64,000 nucleotides of DNA from Cupriavidus metallidurans CH34 (GCF_000196015.1 NC_007974.2:806001-870000), one strand, 5' to 3'. Positions 52,751 through 62,071 are shown, counted from the stretch's first letter. Made by a program: numbers and translations. The notes: generated by a model from the letters alone, not told the origin.

Positions 52751-53548
52751 GTGAAAGCATCGTCCCCAGATACAAAACCGCCGGCTACGGCAATCGCCTT
52801 TGTGGATATGCATGGTGTGTCGGTGCACGGTCGCAACCTGAGTCGCGACCTGATCGGTCACATGGGCTTTACGGAATACTTTCTATTTCTGCTGACCAGC
52901 CGCGTACCAGACAGCGGGCTGGTGGCGATAACCAACGCTTGCCTGGTTGCTATTGCCGAGCATGGCTTGGTGCCATCAGTACAAGCAGCCCGCATGACGC
53001 TGGCGGCTGCACCTGACGCCCTCCAGGGGGCAGTGGCGGCTGGATTGTTGGGATGCGGGTCGGTCATCCTTGGCGCATCGCAAACCGCTGGGCTGATGCT
53101 GCAGGAAGTGTTGACGGCGCAGGGTGAGCGTTCCCTGGAGGAGAGTGCCGATACCGTGGTCGCGACCTTGCGTCGCGAGCGCAAGCCTTTGCCGGGATTC
53201 GGTCACCCGACGCACAAGGAAGGGGACCCACGCGCCCATCGCTTGCTGGAAGTTTCGCGAGAATTGGGTTTGGCCGGCAGGCATGTGGCGGCACTGGAGG
53301 CGGTTGCCGCCGCAGTGCCCCGGCATTTTCCCCGCCCTATTCCGCTCAATGTATCGGGAGCAATCCCTGCCGTCCTGTTGGATGCTGGCTACCCTGTTGG
53401 GGCTCTCAAGGGCGTGCCGCTGCTGGCTCGCGTGGCCAGCCTGATCGCGCACCTGCAGGAGGAGACGCGTCTGCCAATAGGCTTCGCGCTGGCTGATGCG
53501 GCTGAACATGCCGTTGCCTATATCGGGCCGGAGGTCTGCACAGCATGA
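52751..53548 (+). CDS. Citrate synthase-superfamily enzyme, citryl-CoA lyase type
   Basis: A 265-residue member of the citrate synthase superfamily, much shorter than a true citrate synthase (about 430). It keeps the small catalytic-domain landmarks GFTEYFLFLLTSRVP, PGFGHPTHKEGDPRA (catalytic His) and a C-terminal Asp/Arg region (LLARVASLIAHLQEETR). Such short forms are annotated as citryl-CoA lyases and probably cleave or form 3-hydroxy-3-carboxy-type CoA esters. The GTG start is set by AAGGAGG directly upstream. Its stop overlaps the start of the ligase gene (ATGA). Confidence 0.82.
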   Translation: MKASSPDTKPPATAIAFVDMHGVSVHGRNLSRDLIGHMGFTEYFLFLLTSRVPDSGLVAITNACLVAIAEHGLVPSVQAARMTLAAAPDALQGAVAAGLLGCGSVILGASQTAGLMLQEVLTAQGERSLEESADTVVATLRRERKPLPGFGHPTHKEGDPRAHRLLEVSRELGLAGRHVAALEAVAAAVPRHFPRPIPLNVSGAIPAVLLDAGYPVGALKGVPLLARVASLIAHLQEETRLPIGFALADAAEHAVAYIGPEVCTA

Positions 53549-55164
53549 ACCCATCCGACAACCTGATCGAAGCTCAGGAGTTGTCGCCGCTGGAGGTGCT
53601 ACGGCAATACCGCGCGCACGACTTCACGCTGTCAGCGTTCCTGGCAGCACGCGTGGCACAGCATCCCGACAAGCCTGCGTTGCTGTTCGAGGGAGAGACA
53701 TGGAGCTATGGCGAACTGGCTGCGCGCATCGCACGCACCGCGGCGTGGCTCAGCCACGATATGCACATCCGCGCCGGCGACCGTGTTGGTGTGCTGTCCG
53801 CCAACCATCCGTCCACCGTCGTGCTGATGTTCGCGCTGGCGCAGCTTGGCGCCACGCTGGTTCCGGCCAATCCCGACTACCGGCTGGATGAGGCGTTGTA
53901 CGTCTTCGAGCATGCGCAGATCTGTGGGCTGATCTGTTCGCCGAACACGCTCGACACGGCCGCGGCCGTCGTGTCGCAGCTTGGCGGCGATGTCTGGCTG
54001 CGTGCCAATGAGGCCGGCGGGCACGGACAGGCACTGACCGGCGAATCGGAAGCCGATACCGAACTGCGGGCCGAGGCCGCCTCTACGGCGATGATTATCT
54101 ATACGTCGGGCACGACCGGCTTTCCCAAAGGCGCCATGCACGGCCAGCGTGGCTACGTGCTGACGGCCGAAGCTTTTGTCGGCCGCATGCACCTGCAGCC
54201 GAACGAACGCGTGATGTGCGTGATGCCGCTGTTCCACATCAACGCGCTGATGTACTCGGTAGGCGGCGCGCTGGCTTGCGGTGGCTGCCTGGTGCTGGTG
54301 CGCCGGTTCTCGGCGTCGTCGTTCTGGCGCTTAGCGGCGGAAAGCGGCGCGACGGAGGTCAACTTGGTCGCGGCAGCAGGTAGCATCCTCGCGCGGCGTC
54401 CGCGCGAGGAGTTCGTGCCCGGCCACCGGATCTCCAAGATGTTTATCGCGCCGCAGACGAGCGAGATGGTGAGCGCAATGCGCCATGAGTTTCACGTGGC
54501 GCGACTGATTGAATGCTATGGCATGACGGAGATCCCAGGAGTCATTGCCAACCCGTTCCATGGCCCACACAAGCTGGGCACGATGGGCCTGATCTCACGC
54601 CACCCCGATCCAGATATCTCCCCGCCTCAGGCGCGCATTATTGGCGAAGACGGGAAGGATGTCGCCGCCGGTGATTCGGGCGAACTGCTGATCCGCACAC
54701 CGACCCTAATGCAGGGCTACTACCGCGACACCGCTCAGACCGACGCGGCGTTCCGCGACGGGTGGTTCGCCACCGGCGACCTGGTGCGCCAGGACGACGA
54801 CGGCTACTACGTTTTCGTCGCACGCAAGAAGGACGTGATCCGTCGCAAGGGAGAAAACGTTTCGGGCGCGGAACTCGATCGCGTGTTTGGTGAGCATCCT
54901 GCGGTGGAGGAGGCCGCGGCAATCGGCGTACCGGCCGAGCTTGGGGAAGAAGAGATCCTGCTGGCCGTGCAACTGAGAGCGGGCTGGGAAGTCGGCGCGA
55001 CCGAGTTGGTCGACTGGGCGCGCGACCGCCTGGCCGCGCACAAGCTGCCGCGCTTCGTCGTGAAGGTCGATCAAATTCCACATACCCCCACGCACAAGCC
55101 GGCCAAGCACCGGCTGAAGGCAGACGCGTGCCTGCTGGCGCGCGCGACGGATGTTGCCGGCTGA
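53545..55164 (+). CDS. AMP-dependent acyl-CoA synthetase/ligase
   Basis: A 539-residue ANL-superfamily adenylating enzyme that forms an acyl-CoA from an acid, ATP and CoA. Motifs: A3 loop IYTSGTTGFPKGAMHGQ, A5 ECYGMTEIPG, A7/A8 GWFATGDLV and VARKKDVIRRKGENVSGAEL, and the catalytic Lys near the end (THKPAKHRLK). It resembles carnitine/crotonobetaine-CoA ligase (CaiC) in layout. Translation is coupled to the preceding lyase gene, so the pair probably activates and then cleaves the same acid. Confidence 0.94.
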   Translation: MNPSDNLIEAQELSPLEVLRQYRAHDFTLSAFLAARVAQHPDKPALLFEGETWSYGELAARIARTAAWLSHDMHIRAGDRVGVLSANHPSTVVLMFALAQLGATLVPANPDYRLDEALYVFEHAQICGLICSPNTLDTAAAVVSQLGGDVWLRANEAGGHGQALTGESEADTELRAEAASTAMIIYTSGTTGFPKGAMHGQRGYVLTAEAFVGRMHLQPNERVMCVMPLFHINALMYSVGGALACGGCLVLVRRFSASSFWRLAAESGATEVNLVAAAGSILARRPREEFVPGHRISKMFIAPQTSEMVSAMRHEFHVARLIECYGMTEIPGVIANPFHGPHKLGTMGLISRHPDPDISPPQARIIGEDGKDVAAGDSGELLIRTPTLMQGYYRDTAQTDAAFRDGWFATGDLVRQDDDGYYVFVARKKDVIRRKGENVSGAELDRVFGEHPAVEEAAAIGVPAELGEEEILLAVQLRAGWEVGATELVDWARDRLAAHKLPRFVVKVDQIPHTPTHKPAKHRLKADACLLARATDVAG

Positions 55165-55221
55165 GCGGAACCCGTATGACGGCTGCCACAAGCCGCAACC
55201 CTGACAAAAATGGAGACAACG

Positions 55222-56055
55222 ATGGACCAGACCAACAACCCCACGCTATCGCGAGCATTGGCCGCAATGTGCACGGATGCCGCCGGCGCCGACTCGGCCT
55301 TGCAGGAGAAGTTCGCAATCGCGCTTCGCCATTTCCATGCAATGCTCGACGAACTGCAGCTGACCGATGTGGAGCTCTACCGCATCGCTGCCTGGCTTGG
55401 GCAGGTGGCGCGAGACGATGAGGTGATCATGCTGTGCGACATGATGGGCCTGACCATGCGTTCGCTGGACCTGGCCCGCACCGGCAGCGAAGCGACCGCA
55501 CAGAACGTGACCGGTCCGTTCCCGAAGGACGGCATTGCCGAAGGCCCGAACCCCTGCCAGCTTGCCGCCGATGACGAACCCGGCCAACGGCTCGAATTGA
55601 GGGGGCGGGTGAGGGATGCGGTGAGCGGCCGCGTGCTGCCTGGCGCGGAGGTTATCGTCTGGCAGCCCAACCAACTCGGTCGCTATGAGAACGAGGACGA
55701 CTCACAGTCCGACGACAACCTGCGCGGCAAGCTGCGTTGCGATACGGAGGGCAGCTTCCGGGTGCTCACTATCCGGCTGGGCGGCTACATCATCGGCCGC
55801 GAGGATACGGCGGTGGGAGTGCTGATGAAGCGGCTTGGTCGCAACCGGCAGCGTGCGCCCCACATCCACTACCGCGTGCTGCATCCGGGCTACCAGACAC
55901 TGACCTCGCAGGTCTACTTCGCCGGGGAACCAGCCAATTCGGTCGACTGCATCTTCTCGACCATCGCCGACCATATCGTCGAAGTCACCCCACATCCCGA
56001 GCGCGACGGTCATCAGCTCATCACGCTGGACGTGGCAATGGAGCCCGTGGTCTAG
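55222..56055 (+). CDS. Intradiol ring-cleavage dioxygenase
   Basis: A 277-residue non-heme Fe(III) dioxygenase of the catechol/hydroxyquinol 1,2-dioxygenase group. It has an N-terminal helical linker domain (about 20-95) followed by the beta-sandwich. The Fe ligands are visible: Tyr in LGRYENEDD, Tyr in LGGYIIGRED and the two His in RAPHIHYRVLHPGYQ. VTGPFPKDGIAEGPN and RGRVRDAVSGRVLPGAEV are typical. GGAGA precedes the ATG at 55222. It follows the ligase gene by 57 bases on the same strand, an unusual partner for a citryl-CoA lyase-type enzyme. Confidence 0.92.
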   Translation: MDQTNNPTLSRALAAMCTDAAGADSALQEKFAIALRHFHAMLDELQLTDVELYRIAAWLGQVARDDEVIMLCDMMGLTMRSLDLARTGSEATAQNVTGPFPKDGIAEGPNPCQLAADDEPGQRLELRGRVRDAVSGRVLPGAEVIVWQPNQLGRYENEDDSQSDDNLRGKLRCDTEGSFRVLTIRLGGYIIGREDTAVGVLMKRLGRNRQRAPHIHYRVLHPGYQTLTSQVYFAGEPANSVDCIFSTIADHIVEVTPHPERDGHQLITLDVAMEPVV

Positions 56056-56906
56056 CCAGCAGCGGTGATGGAGTGCGCCAGCGCTGGGGCCCGCAGCAGC
56101 GCGGATTCGATCATGGCGGCAGCCTCGCGTAGCGCCGGCAGCCGTTCGGACAGCAGGTTTTGCGTGTCGGCTCGCCCGGATTCGGTGGAGCAGTTGACCG
56201 CGGCGATGACGCGGCGGGAAGCATCCCGCACCGGCACCGCGACCGACAGCACGCCAATCTCCAGCTGGCTTTCCTGCAGCGCGTAGCCCTGCTCGCGAAC
56301 CTGTTCCAGGGCCGTGCGCAGTTGGTCCGCTTCACTGAGCGTCATCGGGGTGTACTTCTGGAACGGCGCCTTGGCTAGCAACGCGTCCTGCTGTGCCTGC
56401 GGAGCGTGGGCCAGCAGGGTAAGACCGAGCGAAGTGCAATGCACGGGCAGGCGGTAGCCGACTGATGCCCGGAACACGATGCGTCGGCTGCTTGGCACGT
56501 GTGCCAGGTAGACCACGCTATCGCCATCCAGGATCGCCAGGGAGACGGCGTCGCGAAAGCGGTCGGCCACCTCTTGCAGGAACGGTTGGACGACATCGCG
56601 CAGGTTCATCGAACTGAGGTAGGCCGCGCCGAGCGACAGCACTTTCGGCAGCAGCAGGAAGCGGCGCCCGTTGGCGCCGACATAGCCGAGCGATTGCAGC
56701 GTAAGCAATGCGCGGCGTGCCGTGGCCGGGGTCATGCCTGTGGCCTGGGCGACTTCGCTCAGGGTCATCTCGGGCAAGCCCTCGGTGAACGCCTGGATGA
56801 CGGCCAGTCCACGCGCCAGAGCCGCTACGTAGTCACGATGACCCTCGTCCGGTCGGGGCGAGGGTGCCTCACTGATGGGTGGGCGGGGCAGGTCGGTTGA
56901 TGTCAT
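56052..56906 (-). CDS. IclR-family regulator (PcaR/PobR-like)
   Basis: A 284-residue IclR-type regulator: winged helix at about 25-90 (RGLAVIQAFTEGLPEMTLSE, TGMTPATARRALLTL) and an effector-binding domain (VYLAHVPSSRRIVFRASVGY, LPVHCTSLG). PcaR/PcaU/PobR relatives control aromatic catabolism, in agreement with the neighbouring dioxygenase. Its stop overlaps that of the dioxygenase on the other strand at the palindrome CTAG (56052-56055). It is divergent from the damaged CoA transferase and LeuCD genes. Confidence 0.93.
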   Translation of the reverse strand: MTSTDLPRPPISEAPSPRPDEGHRDYVAALARGLAVIQAFTEGLPEMTLSEVAQATGMTPATARRALLTLQSLGYVGANGRRFLLLPKVLSLGAAYLSSMNLRDVVQPFLQEVADRFRDAVSLAILDGDSVVYLAHVPSSRRIVFRASVGYRLPVHCTSLGLTLLAHAPQAQQDALLAKAPFQKYTPMTLSEADQLRTALEQVREQGYALQESQLEIGVLSVAVPVRDASRRVIAAVNCSTESGRADTQNLLSERLPALREAAAMIESALLRAPALAHSITAAG

Positions 56907-56917
56907 GACCGCATTTT

Positions 56918-56935
56918 ATCCGCACTTGGGCGGAT
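56918..56935. promoter_or_regulatory. Operator-like inverted repeat between IclR and CoA transferase genes
   Basis: ATCCGC-ACTTGG-GCGGAT, a 6-bp inverted repeat in the 68-bp divergent gap just upstream of the IclR gene. It is the likely binding site of that regulator, but only by position. Confidence 0.5.
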
Positions 56936-57024
56936 GCCCTTTTTACGAACGAGACAGTTGTGGGAGGTAGCTGAATGACCCAAGCCGGAAACATGTCCGA
57001 CAGCAAGCCCGAGGCTGGGCAGCC

Positions 57025-57735
57025 ATGCCACTTGAGGGTGTGCGGGTGGTCGAGCTCGGATCGCTGATCGCTGGCCCCTACGCAGCCGGACTGCTGGCGC
57101 AGTTCGGTGCCGACGTGCTGAAGATCGAGCCGCCGCAGGACGGCGACCCGCTGCGCAGATGGCGCAAGCTGCATGACGGGACTTCGCTGTGGTGGTACGG
57201 CCAGAGCAGGAACAAGAAATCCATCACACTGGATCGGCGTTCGGCGGCGGGTCAGGAAATCCTGCGCAGCCTCGTGGCAGAGGCCGATATCGTGATTGAG
57301 AATTTCCGCCCCGGCACGCTCGAGAAATGGGGTCTGGGCTGGGAAGACCTACGTGCCGTCAACCCGACGCTCGCCATGGTACGGGTGTCGGGCTACGGGC
57401 AGACCGGCCCCTACAAGGATCGCCCCGGCTTCGCGGCGATTGCGGAGTCGATGGGCGGGTTGCGCTACGTGCCGGGCTATCCGGATCGTTCGCCGGTGCG
57501 CTCGGGAGTGAGCATCGGCGACACGCTGGCTTCGCTCTACGGTGTGATCGGTGCGTTGCTGGCAATGCACCACCCGCGCGCAAATGGTAGCGACGGGCAG
57601 TTCATCGACGTGGCGCTATATGAGTCGGTGTTCGCGGTGATGGAGATAGTGGGGCACGATGTCTCGGGGCAGGTGCTCAAGGCCGGCAAGCGCTCCGAAC
57701 TCCATCCCGCGCCGCCTGTCGGCGCGGGGCGATGA
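57025..57735 (+). pseudogene. Class III CoA transferase, truncated and probably frameshifted
   Basis: 236 codons of a CaiB/BaiF-type CoA transferase: MPLEGVRVVELGSLIAGPYA, DVLKIEPPQDGDPLRRWRKL, NFRPGTLEKWGLGW, RVSGYGQTGPYKDRPGFAAI, and FIDVALYESVFAVMEIVGHD. Intact enzymes are about 400 residues; homology stops near residue 215 and the rest is unrelated. In addition, a strong ribosome binding site (GGGAGG) and ATG at 56975 are in another frame, which suggests an N-terminal frameshift of a longer leader. The missing C-terminal domain supports loss of function. Confidence 0.75.
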
Positions 57736-57773
57736 CCTGATGACCATGACCTGACCAAGAGGAGACCATAAGC

Positions 57774-59207
57774 ATGGTGCAAGCCAATCCACCAGCCAGC
57801 CTGCTCGACAAGCTGTGGGCCAGCCACGTGATTCACGAGCAGTCCGACGGACCTTCGCTGATCTATATCGACCGGCACCTGGTCAATGAGGTAACCAGCC
57901 CACAGGCCTTCGAGGGGCTGCGCCTGCATGGCCGTGAGGTATGGCGTCCTGCATCGGTGCTGGCCACGGCCGACCACAACGTGCCAACTACCGAACGGGC
58001 GGCGGGCATTGCCGACCCGATCAGCCGCGCGCAGGTCGACGCACTCGAGCGCAACTGCGCTGCGACTGGAATCGTGAACTTCGGCATGAACGACCCGCGC
58101 CAGGGCATTCTGCACGTGGTGGGTCCCGAGCGTGGCGCGACGCTGCCCGGTATGACCATTGTCTGCGGCGACTCACATACATCCACACATGGCGCCTTCG
58201 GAGCCTTCGCTTTCGGTATCGGTACCTCGGAAGTCGAACAGGTGCTCAGCGCGCAGTGTCTGTGGATGAAAAAGCCGCGCTCGATGCTGGTCCGGGTAGA
58301 AGGTGAGTTGGCGGCAGGTGTTTCAGCCAAGGACATCGCGCTGGCGCTGATCGGACGCATTGGTACGGCGGGAGCGACCGGGTACGTGATCGAGTTCGCC
58401 GGCAGCACCATCCGTGGCCTCAGTATGGAAGGGCGCATGACCGTCTGCAACATGGCGATCGAGGCGGGGGCTCGCGCTGGCATGGTGGCCGTGGACGAAA
58501 CCACGTTGGCATACTTGGCCCATCGCCCGCAGGCGCCGCAAGGTGAAGCATGGGAAAGTGCCAGCGCCTACTGGCGCACGCTGCGCAGCGATCCGGACGC
58601 AGTGTTCGACGCGGTCGTGGACATTGGTGTTGCGACGATCCGGCCGCATGTGACATGGGGCACGTCCCCGGAAATGGTGGTGGCGATCGACGAGCGCATT
58701 CCCGATCCGCGACAGGAAGCCGATCCGGTCAGGCGCCGTGGCATGGAACGGGCACTAACCTACATGGGGCTGGAGCCCGGCATCAAAGTGGCATCTATCG
58801 CGCTCGATAAGGTTTTCATCGGGTCGTGCACCAATGCACGGCTCGAGGACTTGCGAGCCGCCGCCGACGTGCTGCGCGGCCGCCACGTGGCGTCGAACAT
58901 TCGTCAGGCGCTAGTGGTGCCCGGCTCCGGGCTGGTGAAGTCCCAAGCGGAAGCGGAAGGCCTTGACAGGGTTTTCATCGACGCTGGCTTCGAGTGGCGT
59001 GAGCCTGGATGCTCAATGTGCCTGGGCATGAATGACGATCGTCTTGCTCCTGGTGAGCGCTGCGCATCCACCTCAAATCGCAACTTCGAAGGCAGGCAGG
59101 GGCCCGGTGGTCGCACCCACCTGGTCAGCCCGCAAATGGCCGCGGCAGCGGCGGTTGCCGGGCACTTTGTCGACGTAAGCACCGTGCTGCAGGAGAAGTC
59201 AGCGTGA
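57774..59207 (+). CDS. leuC: Aconitase-superfamily hydro-lyase, large subunit (LeuC-type)
   Basis: A 477-residue large subunit of a 3-isopropylmalate dehydratase-type enzyme, with a [4Fe-4S] cluster. The ligand cysteines are in [17 protein letters not shown] and in [13 protein letters not shown]; other motifs are [30 protein letters not shown] and [17 protein letters not shown] precedes the ATG. It overlaps the small-subunit gene by 4 bp. The catabolic setting (Bug receptor, CoA-dependent enzymes, dioxygenase) suggests that it hydrates or dehydrates a relative such as citraconate/citramalate instead of serving leucine synthesis. That is inference. Confidence 0.9.
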   Translation: MVQANPPASLLDKLWASHVIHEQSDGPSLIYIDRHLVNEVTSPQAFEGLRLHGREVWRPASVLATADHNVPTTERAAGIADPISRAQVDALERNCAATGIVNFGMNDPRQGILHVVGPERGATLPGMTIVCGDSHTSTHGAFGAFAFGIGTSEVEQVLSAQCLWMKKPRSMLVRVEGELAAGVSAKDIALALIGRIGTAGATGYVIEFAGSTIRGLSMEGRMTVCNMAIEAGARAGMVAVDETTLAYLAHRPQAPQGEAWESASAYWRTLRSDPDAVFDAVVDIGVATIRPHVTWGTSPEMVVAIDERIPDPRQEADPVRRRGMERALTYMGLEPGIKVASIALDKVFIGSCTNARLEDLRAAADVLRGRHVASNIRQALVVPGSGLVKSQAEAEGLDRVFIDAGFEWREPGCSMCLGMNDDRLAPGERCASTSNRNFEGRQGPGGRTHLVSPQMAAAAAVAGHFVDVSTVLQEKSA

Positions 59208-59842
59208 AGGCCTTCACAGTACTCGATGGGCTGGTGGCGCCTATTGACCGTGCCAATGTGGATACGGACGCCATCTTGCCGAAGCAATTCTTGAAATCCA
59301 TCCAGCGCAGCGGATTCGGTCCGTATCTGTTCGACGAGTGGCGCTATCTCGACCCTGGCGAGCCAGGGCAGGACTGTTCGCAGCGGCCGCGCAATCCTGA
59401 TTTCGTGCTTAACCAGCCGCGATACCAAGGCGCTTCGGTGCTGTTGGTGCGCGAAAATTTCGGTTGCGGATCGTCGCGCGAGCATGCGCCATGGGCCCTT
59501 GAAGACTTCGGGCTACGCGCGCTGATCGCCCCCAGCTTTGCGGACATCTTCTGCAACAACTGCATGAAGAATGGCCTGCTGCCGATCGTGCTGGAGGCTA
59601 ACGTCGTTGACAGGCTTTTCGCTGAGGTCGACGCCACGCCGGGATACCGCCTGCATGTCGATCTGGCAACACAACTGGTGACGACACCCTCGGGCGACGC
59701 CATTTCTTTCTCGATGGATCCATTCAAGAAGCACTGCGTGCTGAATGGCTTGGATGACATCGGGCTGGCGCTGCAGCACGAGGAGGCGATCCGTCGCTAC
59801 GAGCTGAACAGAATCAGGCACGAGCCCTGGCTGTTCCTATGA
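59204..59842 (+). CDS. leuD: Aconitase-superfamily hydro-lyase, small subunit (LeuD-type)
   Basis: A 212-residue swivel-domain subunit partner of the preceding LeuC-type protein. Motifs: [20 protein letters not shown], the substrate-binding loop [20 protein letters not shown] and [17 protein letters not shown]. It starts inside the stop of the large-subunit gene (GTGA), so the two are made in equal amounts. The length is normal. A substrate other than isopropylmalate is suggested by the neighbours only. Confidence 0.92.
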   Translation: MKAFTVLDGLVAPIDRANVDTDAILPKQFLKSIQRSGFGPYLFDEWRYLDPGEPGQDCSQRPRNPDFVLNQPRYQGASVLLVRENFGCGSSREHAPWALEDFGLRALIAPSFADIFCNNCMKNGLLPIVLEANVVDRLFAEVDATPGYRLHVDLATQLVTTPSGDAISFSMDPFKKHCVLNGLDDIGLALQHEEAIRRYELNRIRHEPWLFL

Positions 59843-59900
59843 GCGGGCGCAAGCCACTCATGTCCCACACCCACATTTACAAGAAATCAGGAGACACCAT

Positions 59901-60926
59901 ATGCATGCCCATCGTACGACCGCGAGGTTTTCTGCTGCTGCGATCCTTCTCTCGTCCCGCTGGACGGGGCGTTTTGCAATGCTCGGCACGGCTTGGCTGT
60001 TGGGTGGCGGCGTTGCCCAGGCTCAGACATACCCCACGCAGACGATCCGTCTGATCGTGCCTTACGCGCCGGGCGGCACCACCGACATCATCGCCCGCCA
60101 ACTGGCGCACCGTATGTCGGAGAAGCTAGGCCAGCAGGTCATCGTCGAAAACAAGAGTGGCGCCAATACCGCCATCGGAGCGGACCTGGTGGCCCGCTCC
60201 AAGCCCGACGGGTACACGCTGCTGCTGACCAACGATGCGACATTTGTGCTCAATCCGGTGGTCCTGCCTGGCTTGACGTATAACGTCTCACGTGACTTTA
60301 TTCCGGTCGCGACGATTGGCTATGTGCCTCTGGTGATGGCCGTCCCGGCTAGCCTGCCGGTCAACTCCATGAAAGCGTTGACGGCCTACGCAAAAGACCG
60401 GCCCCACGCGCTCAGCTATGGTTCGTTCGGCAATGGCAGCCAACCGCATCTGATGGGCGAGCTGTTCAACAAGCTGGCAGGAACCGATCTCACCCATGTC
60501 CCGTACAAGGGTTCGGCTCCGGCCGTGAGCGATGTCATTGGCGGCCAGATTCTGTTCACGTTCCCCGCGTTGCCAACGATCCAAGGCTTCCTGGATGCGG
60601 GCAAGCTCAAGGTGTTGGCCGTCAGCGGGGAAAAGCGCACGCAGGCATTGCCAGACGTGCCGACGTTCACGGAGGCCGGCTTTGGCGAGATGAACATCTC
60701 CGCGGTCTACGGTGTTCTGGGTCCGGCAAAGCTGCCGAAGCCGGTGGTGGCCAAACTGAACGCGACGATCCTGGAGATCCTCAATGATCGGGATTTCGTC
60801 GAGACAAAATTCGCGGCGCAAGGCATGGTGCCCATGCGGCTCACCCCCGAGCAGTTCGCACGCTATATTGAGGACCAGACCCGGAAAACCACGCGGATCG
60901 CCGCGCTGGCCGGTCTAAAGAACTGA
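59901..60926 (+). CDS. Bug/TctC family periplasmic solute receptor
   Basis: A 341-residue Bug-family receptor with an AGGAGA ribosome binding site, a long signal peptide (about 40 residues, ending VAQA) and the mature signature QTYPTQTIRLIVPYAPGGTT. Further signatures are VIVENKSGANTAIGADLVA and LPDVPTFTEAGFGEM. It is the last gene of the LeuCD cluster and the fourth receptor of this type in the window. It probably captures the acid that the cluster breaks down. Confidence 0.94.
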   Translation: MHAHRTTARFSAAAILLSSRWTGRFAMLGTAWLLGGGVAQAQTYPTQTIRLIVPYAPGGTTDIIARQLAHRMSEKLGQQVIVENKSGANTAIGADLVARSKPDGYTLLLTNDATFVLNPVVLPGLTYNVSRDFIPVATIGYVPLVMAVPASLPVNSMKALTAYAKDRPHALSYGSFGNGSQPHLMGELFNKLAGTDLTHVPYKGSAPAVSDVIGGQILFTFPALPTIQGFLDAGKLKVLAVSGEKRTQALPDVPTFTEAGFGEMNISAVYGVLGPAKLPKPVVAKLNATILEILNDRDFVETKFAAQGMVPMRLTPEQFARYIEDQTRKTTRIAALAGLKN

Positions 60927-60977
60927 GTAAGTCGCCTGCCGGCCCCGGGGACAGCGGGCGGCGTCGCGTTGCCGGTC

Positions 60978-61871
60978 CTACGGGTTGCCCGGCTGCACCG
61001 TGACCGTGCACGTTGTTCCCATCGCGAGCGGCAGTCCGGCAGGCTCTTCGTCGAGGTGTATTCGCACCGGCACGCGCTGCGCCAGCCGGATCCAGGTGAA
61101 CACCGGATTCACATCGGCGAGCAGGTTTGCGCCGGTGGGGTTGTCCCGGTCGGCGATGCCTCGCGCTAGGCTCTCCACGTGTCCTCGCAACGAGGCTCCA
61201 CCGGACATCAGACGGACCTCCACTTTCGCGCCGACCTGCACGTTGGCCAGCTTGGTTTCTTCAAAGTACCCATAGACCCAATAGGAATGCTTGTCGATCA
61301 CCGCCATTCGCGCGGTGCCTGCGCTTACATAGTCGCCGGCATACAGGTTGAGGTTGGTCACGTAGCCGTCCGCCGGCGAGCGTACTTCGCTGCGTTGCAG
61401 GTTCAGCCTGGCTGTGTCCACCGCCGCCAGGCTGGCCTGGTAGTTGGCCAGGGCCTGCTTCTCCTGAGCGCTGACATCTTCGCGGCTTTCGACGGAGATC
61501 ACCGAACTGTCCAGATCGCGCCGGCGCATGGCTTGCTGATGTCGCATGTCGAGTTCCGCCTTTCGCGCCTGGGCCTGTGCCTCGGCCTGTGCAAGTGCCT
61601 GGCGGAATCGTTCCTGATCGATGACGAAGAGCAGGTCGCCCTTGCGTATCTCCTGGTTGTCGCGCACGGCCACACGGGCCACCAGCCCGGAGACATCCGC
61701 GGCAATGTTGATCACTTCGGCACGTACCCGTCCGTCGCGGGTCCAGGGCGAGTACATGTAGTGGGCCCAAAGGCTATAACCCAGGGCAATGGCAGCCGTA
61801 GCCAACAGACAGGTTGCCAGGATGCGGAGCAGGGATTGGAGATTGAGTTTCATGTGGCGGTTCTGGCGCAT
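60978..61871 (-). CDS. HlyD/AaeA-type membrane fusion protein
   Basis: A 297-residue periplasmic adaptor of an aromatic-acid-type efflux pump. One N-terminal membrane helix (about 12-32, LRILATCLLATAAIALGYSL), then a biotinyl-lipoyl-like half (RAEVINIAADVSGLVARVAV, DNQEIRKGDLLFVID), a helical hairpin rich in Ala/Gln, and RSPADGYVTNLNLYAGDYVS. The start at 61871 overlaps the stop of the DUF1656 gene (TGATG). It links the inner-membrane FUSC protein to the outer-membrane NodT protein of the same operon. Confidence 0.93.
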   Translation of the reverse strand: MRQNRHMKLNLQSLLRILATCLLATAAIALGYSLWAHYMYSPWTRDGRVRAEVINIAADVSGLVARVAVRDNQEIRKGDLLFVIDQERFRQALAQAEAQAQARKAELDMRHQQAMRRRDLDSSVISVESREDVSAQEKQALANYQASLAAVDTARLNLQRSEVRSPADGYVTNLNLYAGDYVSAGTARMAVIDKHSYWVYGYFEETKLANVQVGAKVEVRLMSGGASLRGHVESLARGIADRDNPTGANLLADVNPVFTWIRLAQRVPVRIHLDEEPAGLPLAMGTTCTVTVQPGNP

Positions 61872-62071
61872 CAGTCCCAAAGCAGGAGTCCAATGCCGCT
61901 GAAAAGGCAGGCGAATAGCGCGACCCGGAACAGGGCCGGATGCCATACCAACCGATATATTCCGGCGCGTGCCAGCAGGTGGTCAAATATCCAGTACAGC
62001 ACGCCGCAAGCCAGGAACACCGGTAGCAGCGATGGCATCAGCACCGAGAAGAAGGCAATTTCGCGTGGCAT
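61871..62071 (-). CDS. DUF1656 (AaeX-like) small membrane protein
   Basis: A 66-residue inner-membrane protein starting MPREIAFFSVLMPSLLPVFL, with two hydrophobic helices (about 8-28 and 46-64) and an end SGIGLLLWD. DUF1656 proteins regularly sit between FUSC-type exporters and HlyD adaptors; their role is unproven. A TTG at 62095, overlapping the NodT stop, is an alternative start, but the ATG at 62071 gives the normal family length. Confidence 0.88.
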   Translation of the reverse strand: MPREIAFFSVLMPSLLPVFLACGVLYWIFDHLLARAGIYRLVWHPALFRVALFACLFSGIGLLLWD

